Shown here one piece after another: positions 1 through 12,560 of a stretch of 64,000 nt of DNA. The stretch is from NCBI GenBank assembly GCA_022432975.1, contig CM039502.1, forward strand, positions 26,210,996 to 26,274,995, read 5' to 3'. Below the pieces are notes generated by a model. The model searched no databases and had not been told where the DNA came from. It saw only the letters and a list, made by a program, of their open reading frames with translations. The stretch's first letter is position 1, and each line of letters begins with the position of its first letter. The stretch comes from Begonia masoniana (taxonomy: Eukaryota > Streptophyta > Magnoliopsida > Cucurbitales > Begoniaceae). Made by a program: the position numbers and the translations under genes.

Positions 1-687
1 ATGGTCAAGTCGTTTGGGAGAATGAAGTCATCAAAAAATTCCAACTGAAACTTTAAATGCTCATCGGTAACGATTCCAAACTCAAAATTCGATGTGGTTG
101 TCAAAGATCACTTAAAACAATGGCCATATGTGGTTGTCAAAGCTTTACTAGAAAATCACGACCACCACTTTAATCGCAGATTCCCAACCATTTTGTTCTG
201 ATCTTCTGTCTTTTGTCTTGCAATGAAAAAATTGTCGTTGTCAAAAAAGTTGTTGTCACTGGGCGCGGTCCGGTTCAATATAGTTCCACTCTAGAACCAA
301 AATGGATCCATAACTCATGATTCCATGGACCCAGAATTGGAACTGGAACCAAAACCGTGGGTATAGGAATCGGAACCGTAGTTTCTTGAACTAAACTGGG
401 ACGAAACCTTGTTTCATGGTTCAGTCCTGGTTCGATTCCAAAATGTTTTTAAATTGTTTATATTTTGTGTTATTTTTAGGTCAGGTCTTCAGAATTTGGG
501 TATGGTTTTGGGTCAGTTTTCGAGCCTGGGCTGATTTTTTAGGATATTTGGATTGGATTTTAACCGGTTTTTGGTCGAATATTTGACCCATGATTCGGCT
601 TGATATTCATGGTTCTATAGAACCTAGACCAAAATTGGGATCAAATCGCACAGTTCTTAAAAATGTGGAACCAGAACCGGGACCGTG
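1..687. other. Non-coding flank, repeat-like
   Basis: No open frame of note. From about 266 the sequence is full of GGAACC, GGTTC and CCGGTTC motifs in both orientations. The ends of the hAT element at 31380-36785 are similarly rich in GGACCGG/GGTCCGG, so this may be the subterminal part of another hAT-type element. That is a guess from composition. The segment is the left flank and insertion target of Gyp-1. Confidence 0.35.
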
Positions 688-1884
688 TGACGCACAAACG
701 ACCTGAAAGAGAGGATGTTACAATGCACAAAACATAACTAAACTCAAAAACTTGGTTCACCCGATAAAGACAGAAAACCAGCAGCGAAATGAACGTGTAA
801 ATGGAAGCCAAATGAGATGCAATTTGAAGTGAGTATTAATGGATATGTGAAGTATTAATTCCTGAAATGACAGATGAAATGGTGAGCGGATGAAAAGTTA
901 TGCTGACAAACCCGAGGCTAACCGATAAGCAATGTTTTGTAAGCTATCAGTGAATGTTCTTTCCTAAGAAAGAACAACAGCTTTTGGAAACCAGTTTTAG
1001 CACATTTCTCTAGGAATTTCCACTCTAGAAAGAATGGAAGAAAGGATGGAACTAAGAACTCAACAAGTAACCTTGAACTTGTGAGCAATGGAGGCACACT
1101 CTTTATGCTTTTAATGTACCGTAGCTTACCTTTTGGTGACCGAAACCAAATTGGTTTGGAAGGAAAATAGACTTGTATTAATTTGGCCAAAAGTTGCTAC
1201 AATCACTAATAACCATGCTTATATAATACCTAGGGCGGCTAGGGTTTGCTGAATGTAAAAAAGGAAGGAGTTAGCCATTGATTGCTTCTTCATTGCTAGG
1301 CCAAGATGGAAGCCGTGCGCGCTCCATCGCTCGGTTGTGATGTTGTCCGTGCAACCATGATCAAGTGACCCTTTAAGCCATATCAGCAATCTGGTGCACG
1401 CCTCCTTGAGCCCTTCACCTTGCCAACTCATCACTCCATGCTGCTGGACTCTTCTTGGGTGCACTAACAATCTTCTAAGGCGCCAATCTTCTAGGCAGGT
1501 GACTGCTCCTCCATGCAAACTCAACTCCTTTGATGCAAACCCGAGTTTTAACTACCATCTAGCCTAGCATACATCTATTTCTAACACTAATTCATGCATG
1601 CAAATAATAATAAAGGCTAATGTTTGCCTAAAAATACAAAAAGACTAATGTTTGCCAACAAAATACAAGAAAGTTAGTTACACGGTCTTATTTTCGGGAA
1701 GACAAATTCCCTCTTGAACTTGAGTCGTTTCCAACTGTGCATCCCAAGTCAGAATGTGTAGAGGTTGAGTCATGTCCTCTGAGTTAGGCTCTCACTCTAA
1801 ATCATCAAACAAATCGTCACCTGCAAAAGAAGTAAACTCGTGAGTAAAAAGATTAAGTAAAGTATTGGCCTTTAAGGCATGTCA
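688..1884 (-). repeat. 3' LTR of Gyp-1
   Basis: About 1.2 kb and collinear with 7070-8291, including a shared stretch at 918-1524 that matches 7286-7925. The left edge TGACGCACAAACG matches the right-LTR edge TGACACACAAACG at 7070. It lacks about 27 bp present near the end of the other LTR (near 8246-8272). Confidence 0.92.
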
Positions 1885-1892
1885 TTCCCTCT
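1885..1892 (-). promoter_or_regulatory. Polypurine tract of Gyp-1
   Basis: Plus-strand TTCCCTCT directly abuts the LTR. On the element strand it reads AGAGGGAA, immediately 5' of the 3' LTR, where plus-strand DNA synthesis is primed. Confidence 0.7.
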
Positions 1893-3136
1893 GGTGATTG
1901 AGGATTTGATCTCAAATTCATTGATTCGGCCTCCTAATCATCAAGTTTATCAATAGTGTACGGTCACGGATCCTGGACATTAAATGTGGCTGACACTCCA
2001 TAATCTCCTGGCAGTTTTAACTTATAGGCATTGTTGTTAATACGTTCTAACACCTTAAAAGGGCCATCGGCTCTAGGAAGTAGCTTAGATCGCCTCTTAG
2101 TAGGAAAATGTTCCTTCCGCAAGTGTAACCAAACCAAATCTCCTTCATTAAATATGACCTTCTAACTACCTTCGTTGGCTTGTCTGGCATATCTTTCATT
2201 ACTCTTTTTTATAGCCTTGCGCATTGTTTCGTGTAACCTCTTAATTTAGGCCGCTTTGTCTGCTCCCAACGGGTTTGCTAGCTCCTTATTAGGAATAGGC
2301 ACAAGGTCTAGCGGAGTAAAGGGGTTGTATCCGTAAACCACCTCAAAGGGTGTTTGCCGAGCTGTGGAATGAACACTCCGGTTGTAGCAGAATTTTAATT
2401 GTGGTAGTAATATATCCCAATCGGGCAATTTATTTTCCACAACGCTACATAGAAGAGTACCCAAGGTCCGATTAACCACTTCTATTTGTCCGTCTGATTG
2501 AGGATGGAAAGACATACTATAACAAAGCTTAGTTCTTAACCTCTTCCACAATGTCGTCTAAAAAATGCTTAAGAACTTAGTGTCTCTATCTGATAATATG
2601 GAATGTGGTATTCCATACAATCGAACAATCTCCTTCAAGAATAGATAGGCGACCAAGGCATAGTTATCAGTTTTGGCGCATGCGATAAAGTTCGTCATCT
2701 TAGAAAAATGATCCACTACTACAGTGATGGAGTCCTTACTCCTATCAGTTTGTGGTAAGCCCAGAACAAAAGTCATGCTGACCTCCCAAGGGTGAGTAGG
2801 TACAGGCAAGGGTAAATACAATCCTTGAGAAATGACTCTACTCTTGGCCTTTTTACACACCACACACTGTTCTATTAGGCGGTTTACATCTCGCATCATA
2901 TGGGGCCAGTAGAAATGCTCCTTGAGCATGTCTAGGGTCTTATTCTCCCTGAAATGGCCAGCTAAGCCCCGGCTATGAGCTTCCTTAACGAGGCACTGTC
3001 TCAAGCTTCCATTGGAAATACACAACTTCCCCCCTTTTATTAGAAAGTCATCCATAATGTAATATCCTCCTTCAGCCTTATCTAGACATTTAGTGTAGCA
3101 TGGTCTAAAGTCTTCATCTGATTCATTACTATCCAA
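1893..3136 (-). pseudogene. Gyp-1 integrase region (degenerate)
   Basis: The upstream half (3136-2558) has the zinc-binding HHCC arrangement (HSRGLAGHF, then CVVCKKAK) and the start of the catalytic core, including VVVDHFSKM and ILSDRDTKF. The core continues in another frame at 2551-2246 with HPQSDGQIEVVNRTL. The first catalytic aspartate appears lost: the usual SMDF-type segment before GLP reads SMTFVLGLP. The Asp of SDRD and the Glu of GQIEVV remain. The tail near 1960-2060 matches the usual gypsy C-terminus ([14 protein letters not shown]), with stops. I see no chromodomain. Integrase would insert the cDNA; this copy cannot. Confidence 0.85.
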
Positions 3137-3199
3137 AGAACCTAGTTCCTAGTTCGGTTAGAAGGATGTGTTTTCTAGACAGTGCATCAGCGACTACAT

Positions 3200-4500
3200 T
3201 GTTTTCTCCCTAACATATTTGAAGGTATAAGGAAATTTTTCCAGGAATTCGACCCATGTCGCATGTCTCTTGTTTAATTTATGCTGACTCTTGATATGCT
3301 TCAAAGCTTGATGATCAGTATGTATAATAAAGTCCTTAGACAATTGATAGTGTTCCTAATGCTCTAGGGTTTGTATGACGGCATAGAATTCTTTGTCATA
3401 CGTGGAATAGTTTAGGTCAGCTCCTTTGAGCTTCTCACTAAAATATGCAAGCGGTCTTCCTTCTTGCATAAGAACTGGCCCGATGCCAACTCCCGACGCA
3501 TCACTCTCGACCTCGAAAACCTTGTTGAAGTCAGGAAGTGCTAAAAAAGGCGAGTTGCATAATTTTTTCTTTATCAACTGAAAACTCTACTGACAAACTA
3601 GGGTCCAATGAAATTCTTGACCCTTTTTGGTGCAATCTGTGAGGGGTGCAACAATGGTACTGAATCTCTTAATGAACCATCTATAAAATGAGGTGAGTCC
3701 GTGGAAGCTACGTGCGTCTGTTGCTCCTTCAAGGGTAGGCCAGTCCTTTATGGCCTTGATCTTTTCTTCGCCACCTTCCATTCCATTCTTGGAAATAATA
3801 AATCCTAGGAAGTACACTTTTTCTTGGGTAAAAGAACATTTTTTAAGGTTATTGAACAACATGGCATTCCTAAGAGTTTGAAATAGGATGCTAAGGTGGT
3901 TTAGGTGTTGAGGAAGGTCTAAACTGTACAACCAATATGTCATCAAAGTAGACGACAATGAATTTTCCTATGAATTCCTTGAGCACATGGTGCATTAGAC
4001 GCATGAAGGTACTTTGGGCATTTGAAAGCCCAAATGGCATCACCATCCATCCGAATAGCCCATATTTTGTCTTGAAGGCCGTCTTCCATTCGTCACCTTC
4101 TTTCATCCTAATTTGATGGTAACCACTCTTGAGGTCCACCTTTGAAAATGCCGTAGCTCCACTGAGCTCATCTGATAGATCCTCTAGTCGGGAGATGGGA
4201 AATCTATACTTAACTGTGATTTGGTTAATAGCTCGGCTGTCCACACACATCCTCAAGGTTCCATCTTTCTTTGGGACTAATAAAGTTGGAACAGCATAAG
4301 GGCTCATGGACTCTCTAATATATCATTTCTCTAGTAATTCGTGCACTTGATTTTGCAATTTCTTTGTTTCTTCAGGGTTCATCCTATATGCTGGTCGGTT
4401 TGGTAGCATGAATCCCGATTGTAAGTCTATTTGGTGTTCTATACCACGTAAAAGTGGTAATCCTTGTGGCAACTCTTCGGAAAAAACATCTTGATATAAT
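3200..4500 (-). pseudogene. Gyp-1 reverse transcriptase and RNase H (degenerate)
   Basis: The RT fingers and palm are readable at 4440-3891: a conserved [20 protein letters not shown] block, [24 protein letters not shown], and the catalytic box YFDDILV. A frameshift follows the box, and the thumb resumes at 3958-3587 (KCSFTQEKVYFLGF). RNase H begins at 3577-3356 with [16 protein letters not shown]. At least one stop lies between the N-terminal conserved segment and the palm, near 4320. The enzyme copied element RNA into DNA; this copy is non-functional. Confidence 0.88.
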
Positions 4501-4529
4501 TTGAGTAGGTTCTTAACAGGGAGGGGTAT

Positions 4530-5060
4530 ATCTCAAAGTTCCATAATTCTATCTATAAACATTATCAAGATAAAGGGTTCTCCCCTTTGCACAGATGGTC
4601 TTAATGCTTTCTTGGTCAAGAGAAGACTTTCATTGTTCTTTTCTTTCTTTCTAGCATCATCATCTTTAGCTATTTGTACGGGTGTCATGGGCGCTAACTT
4701 GATTGTTTTACCCCTGAACATCAAGGAGTAGTAATTTAGGAATCCATCATGGGTTACCTTTCTATCATATTGTCATGGACGTCCTAAAAGCAGGTGGCTC
4801 GTGTTCATTGGCACTACATCACAAAGGACATAATCTTTATACTTGCCTATAGTGAAATCAATAGCAACTTGCTTTGTGACCTTTATGTCATCTTTATCGT
4901 CTAACTATTTTAACTTGTAAGGTTTGGGATGTGTGCTAGTCTTCAACCCTAATTTATCTACCATCTCTTGGGAAGCTACGTTAGCACAACTTCCTCCATC
5001 AATAATCAATGAACACACTTTGTCTTTGACTGCACAATGACTGTGGAATATGTTTTCACG
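4530..5060 (-). pseudogene. Gyp-1 aspartic protease region
   Basis: Translation of the minus strand gives LIIDGGSCANVAS, the retropepsin active site in its plant gypsy DGGS form. It is followed by a conserved core with HLLLGRPWQYDRKVTHDG and a linker at 4724-4533. There is at least one internal stop, near 4915. The protease would cut the Gag-Pol polyprotein. The catalytic Asp is retained but the frame is not. Confidence 0.8.
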
Positions 5061-5229
5061 TTGAAAGTCTTCCTCTGTGTTCTTCGAAATAAGGACTCGG
5101 CGAATGACTATTAGTAGAGATCCTTCTTGGGCATAAAAGACTTAATCCTCGGTTTCACTTTCCTCTACAACTACTTCTTCTTCTCCTTGTTCGTCCTCTC
5201 TTTCCCATTCTCCAGTAGTCTCCTGAACT

Positions 5230-6423
5230 ACCATCACACGTTGGTTTGGGCACTCGTTAGAATAATGACCCTTACCTAAAAACTTGTACCATTGGATTCA
5301 CGTGTTTTAGGTCTGTTGACACCTTCTCTGACAGGTTTACTACTTGATCCTTTAAAAGGCCAGTTATGTGTAAATGGCTTCTTTTCATCAATACGAGTAG
5401 TAGTCTTATTGGTCTATGAGGGTTTTGGGGTAAACTTGGAGGCATAGTTGGTTGTTCTCTTCCTCTTAAGTTATCTATCAACCTTTAAAGCCAATTGTAC
5501 AACCATGTTCATAGTCTCTGGTGGTTGTAGCTCCATGGTGTCCCCAACATCTCAGTTTAATCCTCTTATAAACCTAGCTATGACTTGTTCCTCTGTTTCG
5601 TCCAATCCTCCACGAATCCTGAGTGTCTCAAATTCGGTGAGGTACTCCTCAACTGATTTACTATTTTGTCTAAGGTTTTATATTTGCAGGAATAATTCCT
5701 ATTTGTAATGACTAGGCACAAACCTCCTCGTCATGAGAGCCTTTATCTCTCTCCACGTGGTGATAAGCTCATCTCCAGTCCGTAACCTTTGGGTCTTCAG
5801 GTTAGCCCACCAAAGTGCAGTATAGCCCAAAAGTTCGACAGAGACTAATTGGATCTTAACTCTATCGGAGTATTCATAATAGTCGAATACCTTCTCGAAT
5901 TTGTCTAACTAATCTATGAATGTATCTCCATCACAGGTCCCACTGAACGGGGGAATAGACAACCTAACGTTACTACAGTTATCATTATCTTTTTGTCGGT
6001 TGGGGCGAAAATTTTCATCTTCATCTAAAGTCCATTATCATCATAAGAGTAATCAAAGCGTTGGTGTCTCCTCCTAGGGTTTTCATTCCAATCATCAACA
6101 TTTAAAGGCTCTCGGCTTTTAAACCATCTACTTGGGTTCTCGGTACCCCTCCTATGCATTGTCTCTTGAGAAGGTTCCCTACGGATGTTTTGTCTCATCT
6201 CACTTATAGCATTTTCAAATCTTAGGCTCATGTCATAGAGTTGTTTTCCTAAGTCATTAACCAATCCATTTAAACCAAGAATTTACCCTCGCATGCTAGA
6301 CTCTCCCTCTTGATGGGTGTGAGTTTTGATTTGGGGAATTTCTTCGCTCCAGTTCGGTTCTTGGGTTGATTAATGGTTTAAATCTTGGTTTTGTTCTCGA
6401 ATTATCTCACTTCTTGTCTTCAT
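5230..6423 (-). pseudogene. Gyp-1 gag (degenerate capsid and nucleocapsid)
   Basis: The probable start is the ATG at 6423-6421. The capsid part contains recognisable retrotransposon-gag signatures: PPFSGTCDGD, LVSVELLGYTALWW, and RRFVPSHYK with a stop directly after it. Several in-frame stops interrupt it. The nucleocapsid zinc knuckle at about 5240-5295 reads WYKFLGKGHYSNEC, so the first two zinc-binding cysteines of the CCHC knuckle are replaced by Trp and Phe while the His and last Cys remain. Gag normally packages element RNA; this copy could not. Confidence 0.8.
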
Positions 6424-7055
6424 TTCTTTATCTTAAATTTTAGGAAAGAAGTTAATAGAATGTGTTTCTAAGTTTAGGATTTTGGGAATATCTTAATGAG
6501 CAAACTAATTGCAACAAAAATTAATGATCAAACTGAAACTAACGTTGTCAAATTCAATTAAAACAGCTTACTAAAATAAAAGAGAACAGCACTAACAACA
6601 TTAGAAAAACCCGAAGCTTGTTAACAAGGAAAACACCACAATAACCGGATTTCAACTTATGTTTTGCAAAATTAAGATAACAAACATCAAATGTTATAGT
6701 ATGCTGGATTTGTGGTCTTCAAGAGCTAGATAAACGATATGAGAACAAGCTGTAACAAGAAAGAATATCAATGCAAAAAAAAAAAAAAAAAAACTCAAAC
6801 ATAACAGTTTTTATGCATCGATTAATGGTGGTAAACCAGCAGATTGAGCAACCAAAATAACAAATAAACACTAAGGTTAGCAAGAATAAATGAACTATAT
6901 GAGGCTGGTTGTTTTATCCTCAACCGGGTATATATCAGCAAAATGGATGTTAGCGATAAAAAAATTAACACGCCTTATAATGAAGATGCAGCCACCAAAA
7001 CTCGATGGAATAATTGATCAAACATGCTCAAAGACACACAGGGAAAGCAACCTAG
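6424..7055 (-). other. Gyp-1 untranslated leader
   Basis: Non-coding leader between the primer site and gag. It contains an A-run at about 6776-6793 on the plus strand. No other feature seen. Confidence 0.6.
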
Positions 7056-7067
7056 GCTCTGATACCA
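7056..7067 (-). promoter_or_regulatory. Primer-binding site of Gyp-1 (tRNA-iMet)
   Basis: The minus strand reads TGGTATCAGAGC, complementary to the 3' end of plant initiator methionine tRNA, two bases inside the 5' LTR. Confidence 0.9.
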
Positions 7068-7069
7068 AC

Positions 7070-8291
7070 TGACACACAAACGACCTGAAAGAGAGGATGT
7101 TACAATGCACAAAACAGAACTAAACTTAAAAACTTGGTTCACCCGATAAAGATAGAAAACCAGCAGCAAAATGAACGTGTAAATGGAAACCAAATGAGAT
7201 GAAATTTGACGTGAGTATTAACGGATATGTGAAGTAATAATCCCTGAAATGACAGATGAAATGGTGAAGCGGATGAGAAGTTATGCTAACAAACCCGAGG
7301 CTGACCGATGAGCAATGTTTTGTAAGCTCTTGGTGAATGTTCTTTCCTAAGCAAGAACAACAGCTTTTGGGAACCAGTTTTACCACCTTTCTCTGTGGAT
7401 TTCCACTCTAGAAAGAATGGAGGAAAAGATGGAACTAATAGCTCAACAAGTAACCTTGAACTTTTGAGCAATGGAGGCACACTCCTCACGGTTTCAATGC
7501 ACCGTGGCTTACCTTTCGGTAACTGAAACCAAATTGGTTTGGAAGGAAAATATACTTGTATTAATTTGGCCAAAAGTTGCTACAATCACTAACAACCATG
7601 CTTATATAATACCTAGGGCGGCTGGGGTTTGTTGAATGAAGAAAAGGAAGGAGTTAGCCATTGATTGCTTCTCCATTGTGCAGCCAAGATGGAAGCCGTG
7701 CACACTCCATCGCTCGGTTGTGATGTTGTCCATGCAACCATGATCAAGTGCCCCTCTAAGCCACATTAGCAACCTGGTGCGTGCCTCCTTGAGCCATTCA
7801 TCTTGCCAACTCATCACTCCATGCTGATGGACTCTTCTTGGGCGCAATAACAATCTTCTAAGGCGCCAATCTTCTATGCAGGTGACTGCTCCTCCATGTA
7901 AACTTAACTCCTTTGATGCAAACACGAGTTTTAACCATCATCTAGCCTAGTATACATCTATTCCTAACAACTAATGCATGCATGTAAATAATAATAAAGG
8001 TTAATGTTTGCCCAACAATACAAAAAAGTTAATGTTTACCAATAAAATACAAGAAAGTTGGTTACACGGTCTTGTTTCCGAGAAGACAAATTCCCTCTTG
8101 AAGTTGAGTCGTTTCCAACTATGCATCCCAAGTCAATATGTGTAGAGGTTGAGCAATGTACTCTAAGTTAGGCTCCCACTCTAAATCATCAAACAAATTG
8201 TCCCCGCAAAAAAAGTAAACTTGTGAATAAAAAGATTAAGTAAAGCACGAGCTTTTAATTGCGATCAAGTGATTGGCCTTTGAGGCATGTC
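7070..8291 (-). repeat. 5' LTR of Gyp-1
   Basis: Partner of 688-1884. The outer edge is followed by CCGTG, the perfect copy of the five bases before 688. The LTR would hold the promoter of the element. I could not place a TATA box with confidence. Confidence 0.92.
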
Positions 8292-8649
8292 CCGTGGGAG
8301 GTTAAAACTGCGATTTGGTCTAATTTTTCCCACGGCTAGAGTTGGAGGTGCTGACGTAGCAATGGCGTCAAGATGACGCGGCATTCACCTACTGTTATGG
8401 TGTAGACTTTGTTGACGTGACACTACTTGATGAGGGAAGTGTATTTGACTTTGAGTCTGTGTTTGAATTTATGATGAAGAATTCATTTTGAATTTATGTA
8501 TTATGATCGTTGACATTGACTACGTATTTGACTTTTACTAGAAACTTCAACACCGAACCAGATTTGGACAGGTTACATATGTCAAAAAAGTTAAAAGAGC
8601 CTACCTGTTTGAATTGTTTCAACGTCTAAATGCACTAGTGGCATCCATC

Positions 8650-10200
8650 AATTGAAATTTCAACATGATCATTTGGCACGTATATCGAGGTGATGTCAAA
8701 AACTTTAATTTTGATTGTGTAAGTTAAAAACTTTTAAATTGAGTCAATAGGTATTGGATGTTAGATAAATTCTAAATTTCTAATAACTATGGAGTTTCGA
8801 AAGTAGAATGTATATGATTGAAATTTTTGAGTATTGAGGTTAATGCACATAGACCTATGTGAAATTCATAGTCATTTGTCATTTTCTTCGTATTTAGATT
8901 CTTAATCCCAATTTAGGACCATCCAGTATCCCAAGTGTTTTGAAATGAAAATTTGTTACGTCGAATTTGTTTTAGGTTCTGACGATTTTAAGGATTTGAT
9001 GTATGTCCCAGATAGAGCATTTCGGTTATTCGGTAAGGCTTTCATCGCCATTGATGTGGGGTTTTCTTCACTATATAGCATTGCATTATATTTTTCAAAA
9101 CCCTTATTTTGTGAGCTACATACAAAAATCAAAATGTCTTGTTTAACAACACGTCACTTTTTGTGCTTTATAATAGTTTTACACGTTTATTTAAGCATGT
9201 GTGGTATTTCATTTTCTTGATATTATATATATGTCAATGGACTTTCCATTATATTTGGGCAATGTTGGGCCCTTTTGTTTAGTGAACCTACTATTGTTTT
9301 GGATTGTGTTGTGAGCAAACAACCAAAGCAACCAGATGATACTCCTTTGCACCTTCTTCTGCGTTAGAGTGTTTTCTTTGTACACAAGATGTTAGATTGA
9401 GACAGTGAGGATGTGTCATTGGGTTTGAATCTTTAAACTTGCTGAGGTTTTTTGTTGTTACGTTCGATACACGATTGACTAGTCTTCGGACAGTCCTTCT
9501 TCCCCTCTTATGTGGTGGACAAGATCTACAGATCGTCTTTCTTACGCGCCTTGTGGGCGACCAACATGCAAAGGTCCAAGAGTGACCTTATTTTACTGGG
9601 TTTGTTTTTATACATAAATATTTTTGTACGTAGCAATGTTTTCGACCTTACCTCACCGATGGCTTGTGAGGCCTATTTTAATATGGTAAAAAGAAATTTG
9701 ATGATTGTACCTTATTAATCCATGCACTGTATTTTCGTACTGACTCATTATTTTTAAAATAAAATGATACAAATAGATTTTTTTTTTTTCATGCATGAGA
9801 GTATAGTATAAAATTTCATGTTGAGTTAGTCACTCATACCAAAAAACTCCCATTTTTCCCCGGTGAACCCCACAGAGACCATGTGTAGCTAATTGTTGTG
9901 AAGCTTCCCCTTTGTTTCTCTTTTCTTTTCCCTTGAGTGTTTGTTTACTTCTAGTTGTTGTGAGAACCCTTTTGTTTAATTTATCATATTTTGGGTTTGT
10001 ATAATTAGTAGGTGTTTGATACTTAATTTTCTGCACAACATTCTTTTGGATTAGTGGTTGCACTATTTTATAATTTTGTGATCACTACGTGGACTTTACC
10101 CTATTATGTGTGGGTTGCTGCTTTATTTTTTGTAGATTTCCACTACAAATTGAGCCTTGGTTTTGTTTTCTGTTTAATTCTTGAGTCTCGGCCTCTTCTT
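8650..10200. repeat. Diverged tandem duplication, copy 1
   Basis: This stretch aligns in order with 11130-12560 through at least three blocks: around 8800-8940 (pairs with 11290-11440), 9120-9220 (pairs with 11680-11780) and 9850-10110 (pairs with 12310-12540). The offset is about 2.4-2.5 kb throughout. The blocks look moderately similar by eye with many indels, so the duplication is old. No coding signature was recognised. Confidence 0.6.
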
Positions 10201-11129
10201 GTTGCTCGGTGTGTGCCATATTTATATATCGTTATTTAAATGGCTCGTTTAACCCTAAATTTTTACGTTGTTGTAGCTGCGTCCACTTACAGGCGCAATT
10301 GCACTACCAAAAGTTTCGACCAGTGAAACTGTGGTCAAAGTGAATGCAGTAGCATTGAACCTCGAATTTCAATAATTTGTTCATTCGTTGTAATAGCGTC
10401 TGCTAAAAATGAAGTAGAATTGAGCTACTGTCTTCGATGCTCCTTTAGCAAGCACATTTGCACCCAATAGGAGTAGAATAGTGCTCAGCTACTATTTTGA
10501 GCTAATTTTTGTTTTCTTGAGCATTGATCGCTCCTTCAACCATGCGGCGTTGGATTTCATCAATTGCAAGGTTTTGTCATTTTTAATTACGTTTTAATTC
10601 TGATCCATTCATAGTATTTGTTATTTTGAAACTACACCAAAAAAACCACTCATAATGGCATTGGAAACTCTCAAACTCTCAAAACTCAGAGTTTGAATTA
10701 CTCATTATATCGGTATAAAACCGACTCATCACCGAACCAAAGTGGACTGATTTGAATCAAAGCAGACAGCAGTGGATCAATTCGAACCAAACCCAACTAG
10801 ATCGGAAGATTATTTTATAAGTTTCTTAAAGTTTTACATACCTACTGATGATGGGCTTAAGATACGTTTGAGGTTCATGTATTTGGAATTTCTAGACTTG
10901 CATTTTGACAGTTTAGATTGATTTCCACTATAAATTATTAAATTTTGTCAAGGGTCGAACTGTTTGAGGGTTAGATCGTTCATAGTTTTCATTTAGGCCC
11001 TTTTTGGGTGATCACAAATGTGGCGCTGACTATTGAAGGTGAGATGTTTTTTGGTGCAGACACTATTACAACGAATGAACAATGCCAAAAAATGTATCGA
11101 ACCTTATTACCCAACATCCGTCAACCAAC
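10201..11129. other. AT-rich intergenic DNA
   Basis: I see no gene or known element here. It is the spacer between the two diverged duplicate copies and may be the remainder of the duplicated unit. Confidence 0.5.
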
Positions 11130-12560
11130 TGAGCATAATGGTGACCTTTTTTCGTTGAAATTTTATTCTGATTATGTAAAATGAAAATCAAGTTGAGTTT
11201 TAAAACTTTATTTGATGTATTTAAAAGAAATTTTTTTCCTGAGCCAATATAAGTTTGACATTAAATAATTCTTGAATTTGCAACATTTGGAGAGTTTCTA
11301 AAGTTGGATGTATAATAGAAAATTTCTAAGCTTTGTCATTGAGGCGCATATGCCTAGGCAAAGTTCGTGTCGTGTTTTTCCAGTTTGGGTTTATATTCTC
11401 AATATAGGATCCAACCATTATCCCTAAGATTTTGGAAAGGATTCTGATGTCGTAAAAATTTTGAATAAAAAATAGATAATCTAGTAATAGATCACATATG
11501 ATAAAATACAATAGACGATATATCTAGTTGTAAGTTTAGATGAGTTTTTGTACTATGAGTCGATCTATGATCATATTGTTCTCAACAGCAAGAAGGTTTG
11601 TTATCGTTGAGGTAAGAGTTTCTTTTTACTATATTCACATTTGTATCCTTGTTTTCAAATTCTTTATTTTACGATAGATAACACAAAACTTTGACATGTC
11701 TTGTTTAACAGTATGTCAGTTTTTATATTACATGTATGTTAATTTATTTTTAGCATTCATGGTATTTCACTTAATATCTCAAATGGAGATTCTGACTACA
11801 TTAGTCTCGTGATTTGAGGCATTTGTTTAATACACGTTTTCTAATCTAATGCGACAATGTGTTTGTTTGTTAGTTGTTACACACAATATTGTACCAGTGC
11901 AACTTTTAATATCGCTAGTTTAAAATCCCTAAACCTAGAAGGGTGTTTCGCTTACATCTTGACTGCTTTCTAGAGAATCACTCTTCTTTCTTGTGCGTCT
12001 TCTAGCATCGTTGTGCAAAAATTCATGAATTGACCTTATTTTCACTGCGGCTATTTTTTAAGAAAATTGATGGTGACACTATTTTATATATAGCTAAGAA
12101 ATAGTTTGTAGCACTGTTTTTAAAACTCGCCCACTGATTGCTAGTAGAGCCTGTTTACAAAATTGTTAATGATTTTGAATATAAGTTCATGCATTGTTCT
12201 TCATCAACTCATGTTTTAACTTAAAAATTATAAAAAATAAGTTTTATCATGCATTAGATATAGTGGTAGGACCTCTATTGAGTTTAATTACTAATTGGAA
12301 AAAGATTATCCATCTTTTCCATGAGAGAACCATGGTGGCTAGGACCTAAAGTAGCTACATCGTGGAGTTTCCCTTTCATTTTCCTCTTTTTCCTTTGAGT
12401 GTTTTATTACTTTTGTTTTGGTGAGGACTATTCATTTCTTTCCTTCTCGGTCTGTATTATTATATTTTGTGTTCGATATTTTATTACACTATCTAATAAC
12501 ATGGTGATCATTATGTGAACTTTAGACTATCTATATGACTTTAAATTTATATTTAAGTCT
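11130..12560. repeat. Diverged tandem duplication, copy 2
   Basis: Partner of 8650-10200. The last block is the clearest: a CATGGTGGC-type start, then a T/C-rich tract with CTTTGAGTG, then GTGATCA near 12503-12511. All are in the same order in the other copy. No open frame is shared between the two copies. Confidence 0.6.

Larger units (their letters stand above)
688..8291 (-). mobile_element. Ty3/gypsy LTR retrotransposon Gyp-1, complete but degenerate
   Basis: A 7.6-kb element on the minus strand. Two LTRs (688-1884 and 7070-8291) begin TGACATG and end GTCA in element orientation. A tRNA-iMet primer site sits just inside the right LTR and a polypurine tract just inside the left one. The target duplication CCGTG is perfect at 683-687 and 8292-8296. 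Domain order read leftwards is gag, protease, RT, RNase H, integrase, which is diagnostic of Ty3/gypsy. The two LTRs differ by roughly 5% over the first ~160 bp I compared, so the insertion is not recent. Every coding domain carries stops or frameshifts, so it is not autonomous. Confidence 0.93.

Noticed and set aside
8292..8334. A possible small hairpin (CCGTGGGA ... TCCCACGG)
   Set aside because: Eight-base arms with a ~27-nt loop next to the Gyp-1 duplication. Too weak to call a terminator or element end.
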